Assembly: GCA_036522595.1 (NCBI GenBank)
Contig: DATDFL010000038.1
Coordinates: 1-14,365 of the forward strand
From: AC-32 sp036522595
GTDB lineage: Bacteria > Actinomycetota > Thermoleophilia > Gaiellales > Gaiellaceae
Direction: 5' to 3'
DNA length: 14,365 nt
A program made the position numbers and the translations under genes. Below, piece by piece: positions 13,395-14,365 of the stretch; the first letter of the stretch is position 1, and the number at the start of each line of letters is the position of its first letter. A model generated the notes under the pieces. It had not been told where the DNA came from, made no database searches, and saw only the letters and a list, made by a program, of their open reading frames with translations.

Positions 13395-13400
13395 TACATT
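13395..13400 (+). promoter_or_regulatory. Possible -10 box (TACATT) for the small lipoprotein
   Basis: TACATT lies ten nt before the ATG at 13411 in the 17-nt divergent gap. The gene has no Shine-Dalgarno, so a start of transcription very near the ATG (leaderless or nearly so) would fit. No matching -35 was found. Confidence 0.25.
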
Positions 13401-13410
13401 GGGCCAACCG

Positions 13411-13737
13411 ATGCGAACCCGGAGCGTGATCCTGAGCGTCCTCGTCGTCGTGGCGGTGGTGCTCGCCGCCGGTTGCGGCGCCGGGAACACGAAAGCGATC
13501 GACGAGAAGTTCCAGCAGATCGACTTCGAGTTCTCGACGCTCGAGAACGTCAACTCGGCCTACAACGATCGGGAGTTCGAGAGCGAGACGCACAAGTACA
13601 TCGCGCTCGTCCGGAAGTACGCGTCCGAGCTCGGACGCTCTGAGGCGAAGCGGCGGCTCAGGGAGAAGGGCGACGAGCTCTCATCGTTCTGCCTCCCGTG
13701 CGTCGCGACGCTGGACACCGAAGCGCTGCGGTACTAG
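13411..13737 (+). CDS. Small lipoprotein with CxxC motif, unknown function
   Basis: 108 aa from the ATG at 13411 (a TTG at 13399 would add four residues). MRTR plus the hydrophobic segment VILSVLVVVAVVLAAGC gives a lipoprotein signal with lipobox AAGC and lipidated C22. The mature part is charged and mostly helical (about 30-90, for example KFQQIDFEFSTLENVNSAYN), then ends with SSFCLPCVATLDTEALRY, where C94 and C97 form a CLPC motif that could be a disulfide or a metal/heme-type pair. I recognise no family. It should sit on the outer face of the membrane. Divergent from the first EamA gene (17-nt gap); its last 57 nt overlap the second EamA gene tail-to-tail. The clean signal, lipobox and normal composition argue that it is a real gene. 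Confidence 0.75.
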   Translation: MRTRSVILSVLVVVAVVLAAGCGAGNTKAIDEKFQQIDFEFSTLENVNSAYNDREFESETHKYIALVRKYASELGRSEAKRRLREKGDELSSFCLPCVATLDTEALRY

Positions 13738-14365
13738 CGAGCCGCGCCGCGCGCGCACTCCGGAGCCGAGGGCGACGCCTGCCAGGATCAGCGCCAGGCC
13801 GCCGAATGCCGCTGCGCCGAAGCGCTCGTCGAGGAAGATCGCGCCGTAGGCCAGCGCGATCGGGGGGATCAGGTACGTGACGAGCGAGGTGTACGCGGCG
13901 CCGGCTCCGTTGACGAGGGCGAAGAAGAGGAGGTACGCGAGCGCCGTTCCCGGGATTCCGAGCGCGACGACCGAGCCGATCACCTTCCAGCCGGGCGTGT
14001 GATGCGGCGCCTCGACGACTCCGACGGGCAGCCAGACCAGGGTCGCGATCGAGGTGGACGCGAGCGCGACGACGATCGGCCTCACGCTGCCGAGGTAGCG
14101 GCCCGTGAGCAGCCCGCCGATCCCGTAGCAGAACGCCATTCCGACGACTGCGAGGGCGCCGAGCACCTTGCCTTCGGGCTGCGCGCCGACGAGCAGCGCG
14201 ACCCCGACGAAGCCGATCGCGACGCCCAGCAGCCGCACGCCGGTCACGCGCACCTCGCGGAAGGCAACGAACGCGATCAGCGCGTTGAAGATCGGGACGC
14301 TCGCCTGGATGATCGACGCGAGGCCGGAGTCGATCCGCGTCTCGCCCCAGGAGAGCAGCCAGAAC
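13681..14365 (-). CDS. EamA/DMT-superfamily transporter (second copy, 5' end outside window)
   Basis: The minus-strand frame runs unbroken from the right edge to TGA at 13681, 227 complete codons. The first visible residues, FWLLSWGETRIDSGLASIIQ, align with the AWGERHIDSGVAAIANASMP region of the neighbouring EamA protein, so roughly 80 N-terminal residues lie outside the window. A GTG at 14253 is internal to the helix after that segment and not the true start. Later landmarks GWKVIGSVVALGIPGTALAY and SLVTYLIPPIALAYGAIFLD also parallel the first copy (GWKPTGSVVALAVIGTAVAQ, SLVTYLLPATALIYGVTLLG). Similar but clearly diverged, so an old duplication or separate acquisition. Probably an exporter of small metabolites. 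The C-terminal ~19 residues (Arg-rich, ending AREAER) lie antisense to the lipoprotein gene. Confidence 0.92.
   Translation of the reverse strand, partial: FWLLSWGETRIDSGLASIIQASVPIFNALIAFVAFREVRVTGVRLLGVAIGFVGVALLVGAQPEGKVLGALAVVGMAFCYGIGGLLTGRYLGSVRPIVVALASTSIATLVWLPVGVVEAPHHTPGWKVIGSVVALGIPGTALAYLLFFALVNGAGAAYTSLVTYLIPPIALAYGAIFLDERFGAAAFGGLALILAGVALGSGVRARRGSLVPQRFGVQRRDAREAER

Overview
The window is GC-rich DNA (roughly 70% by eye) from a bacterium that looks actinobacterial. GTG starts, stop/start overlaps, short intergenic gaps and the mix of families suggest a deep-branching lineage such as Thermoleophilia (Gaiellales/Solirubrobacterales). This placement is inference; there is no rRNA or tRNA here to confirm it. 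Nearly all the sequence is coding, mostly on the minus strand. No insertion sequence, phage gene, CRISPR array or RNA gene was seen, and no stretch over 300 bases lacks a gene.

Left part (1-2962, all minus): a secreted subtilisin-like protease with a tryptophan-rich pentapeptide-repeat tail is followed by a membrane HD-GYP protein, probably a c-di-GMP phosphodiesterase, and then by the first codons of a probable glyoxalase-fold gene that leaves the window. Their spacing suggests one transcription unit.

Centre-left (3051-7856, minus): a complete BMP-type ABC importer operon in the order substrate-binding protein, double ATPase, permease 1, permease 2. It resembles nucleoside/purine uptake systems. 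A -10-like TATAGT lies upstream. The genes are tightly packed, and permease 1 has an unclear, possibly non-canonical, start.

Centre (7865-9087): a SnoaL/NTF2-like small protein (minus) and a SAM-dependent methyltransferase (plus) diverge from a gap of about 29 bp.

Centre-right (9104-11936, minus): this is the most interesting part. A copper-type cupredoxin lipoprotein overlaps by four bases a large membrane protein with a PilJ-like extracytoplasmic sensor, PAS, GGDEF and EAL domains, all with intact catalytic motifs. Just upstream is a 17-bp inverted repeat, TACCCC-N5-GGGGTA, that closely resembles the operator of the copper-sensing repressor CsoR. Together they suggest copper-regulated, possibly copper-sensing, c-di-GMP signalling.

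Right part (11958-14365): an EamA/DMT transporter with a coupled GNAT acetyltransferase (minus), a divergent small CxxC lipoprotein (plus), and a second EamA transporter (minus) that runs off the window end and overlaps the lipoprotein tail-to-tail by 57 bp.
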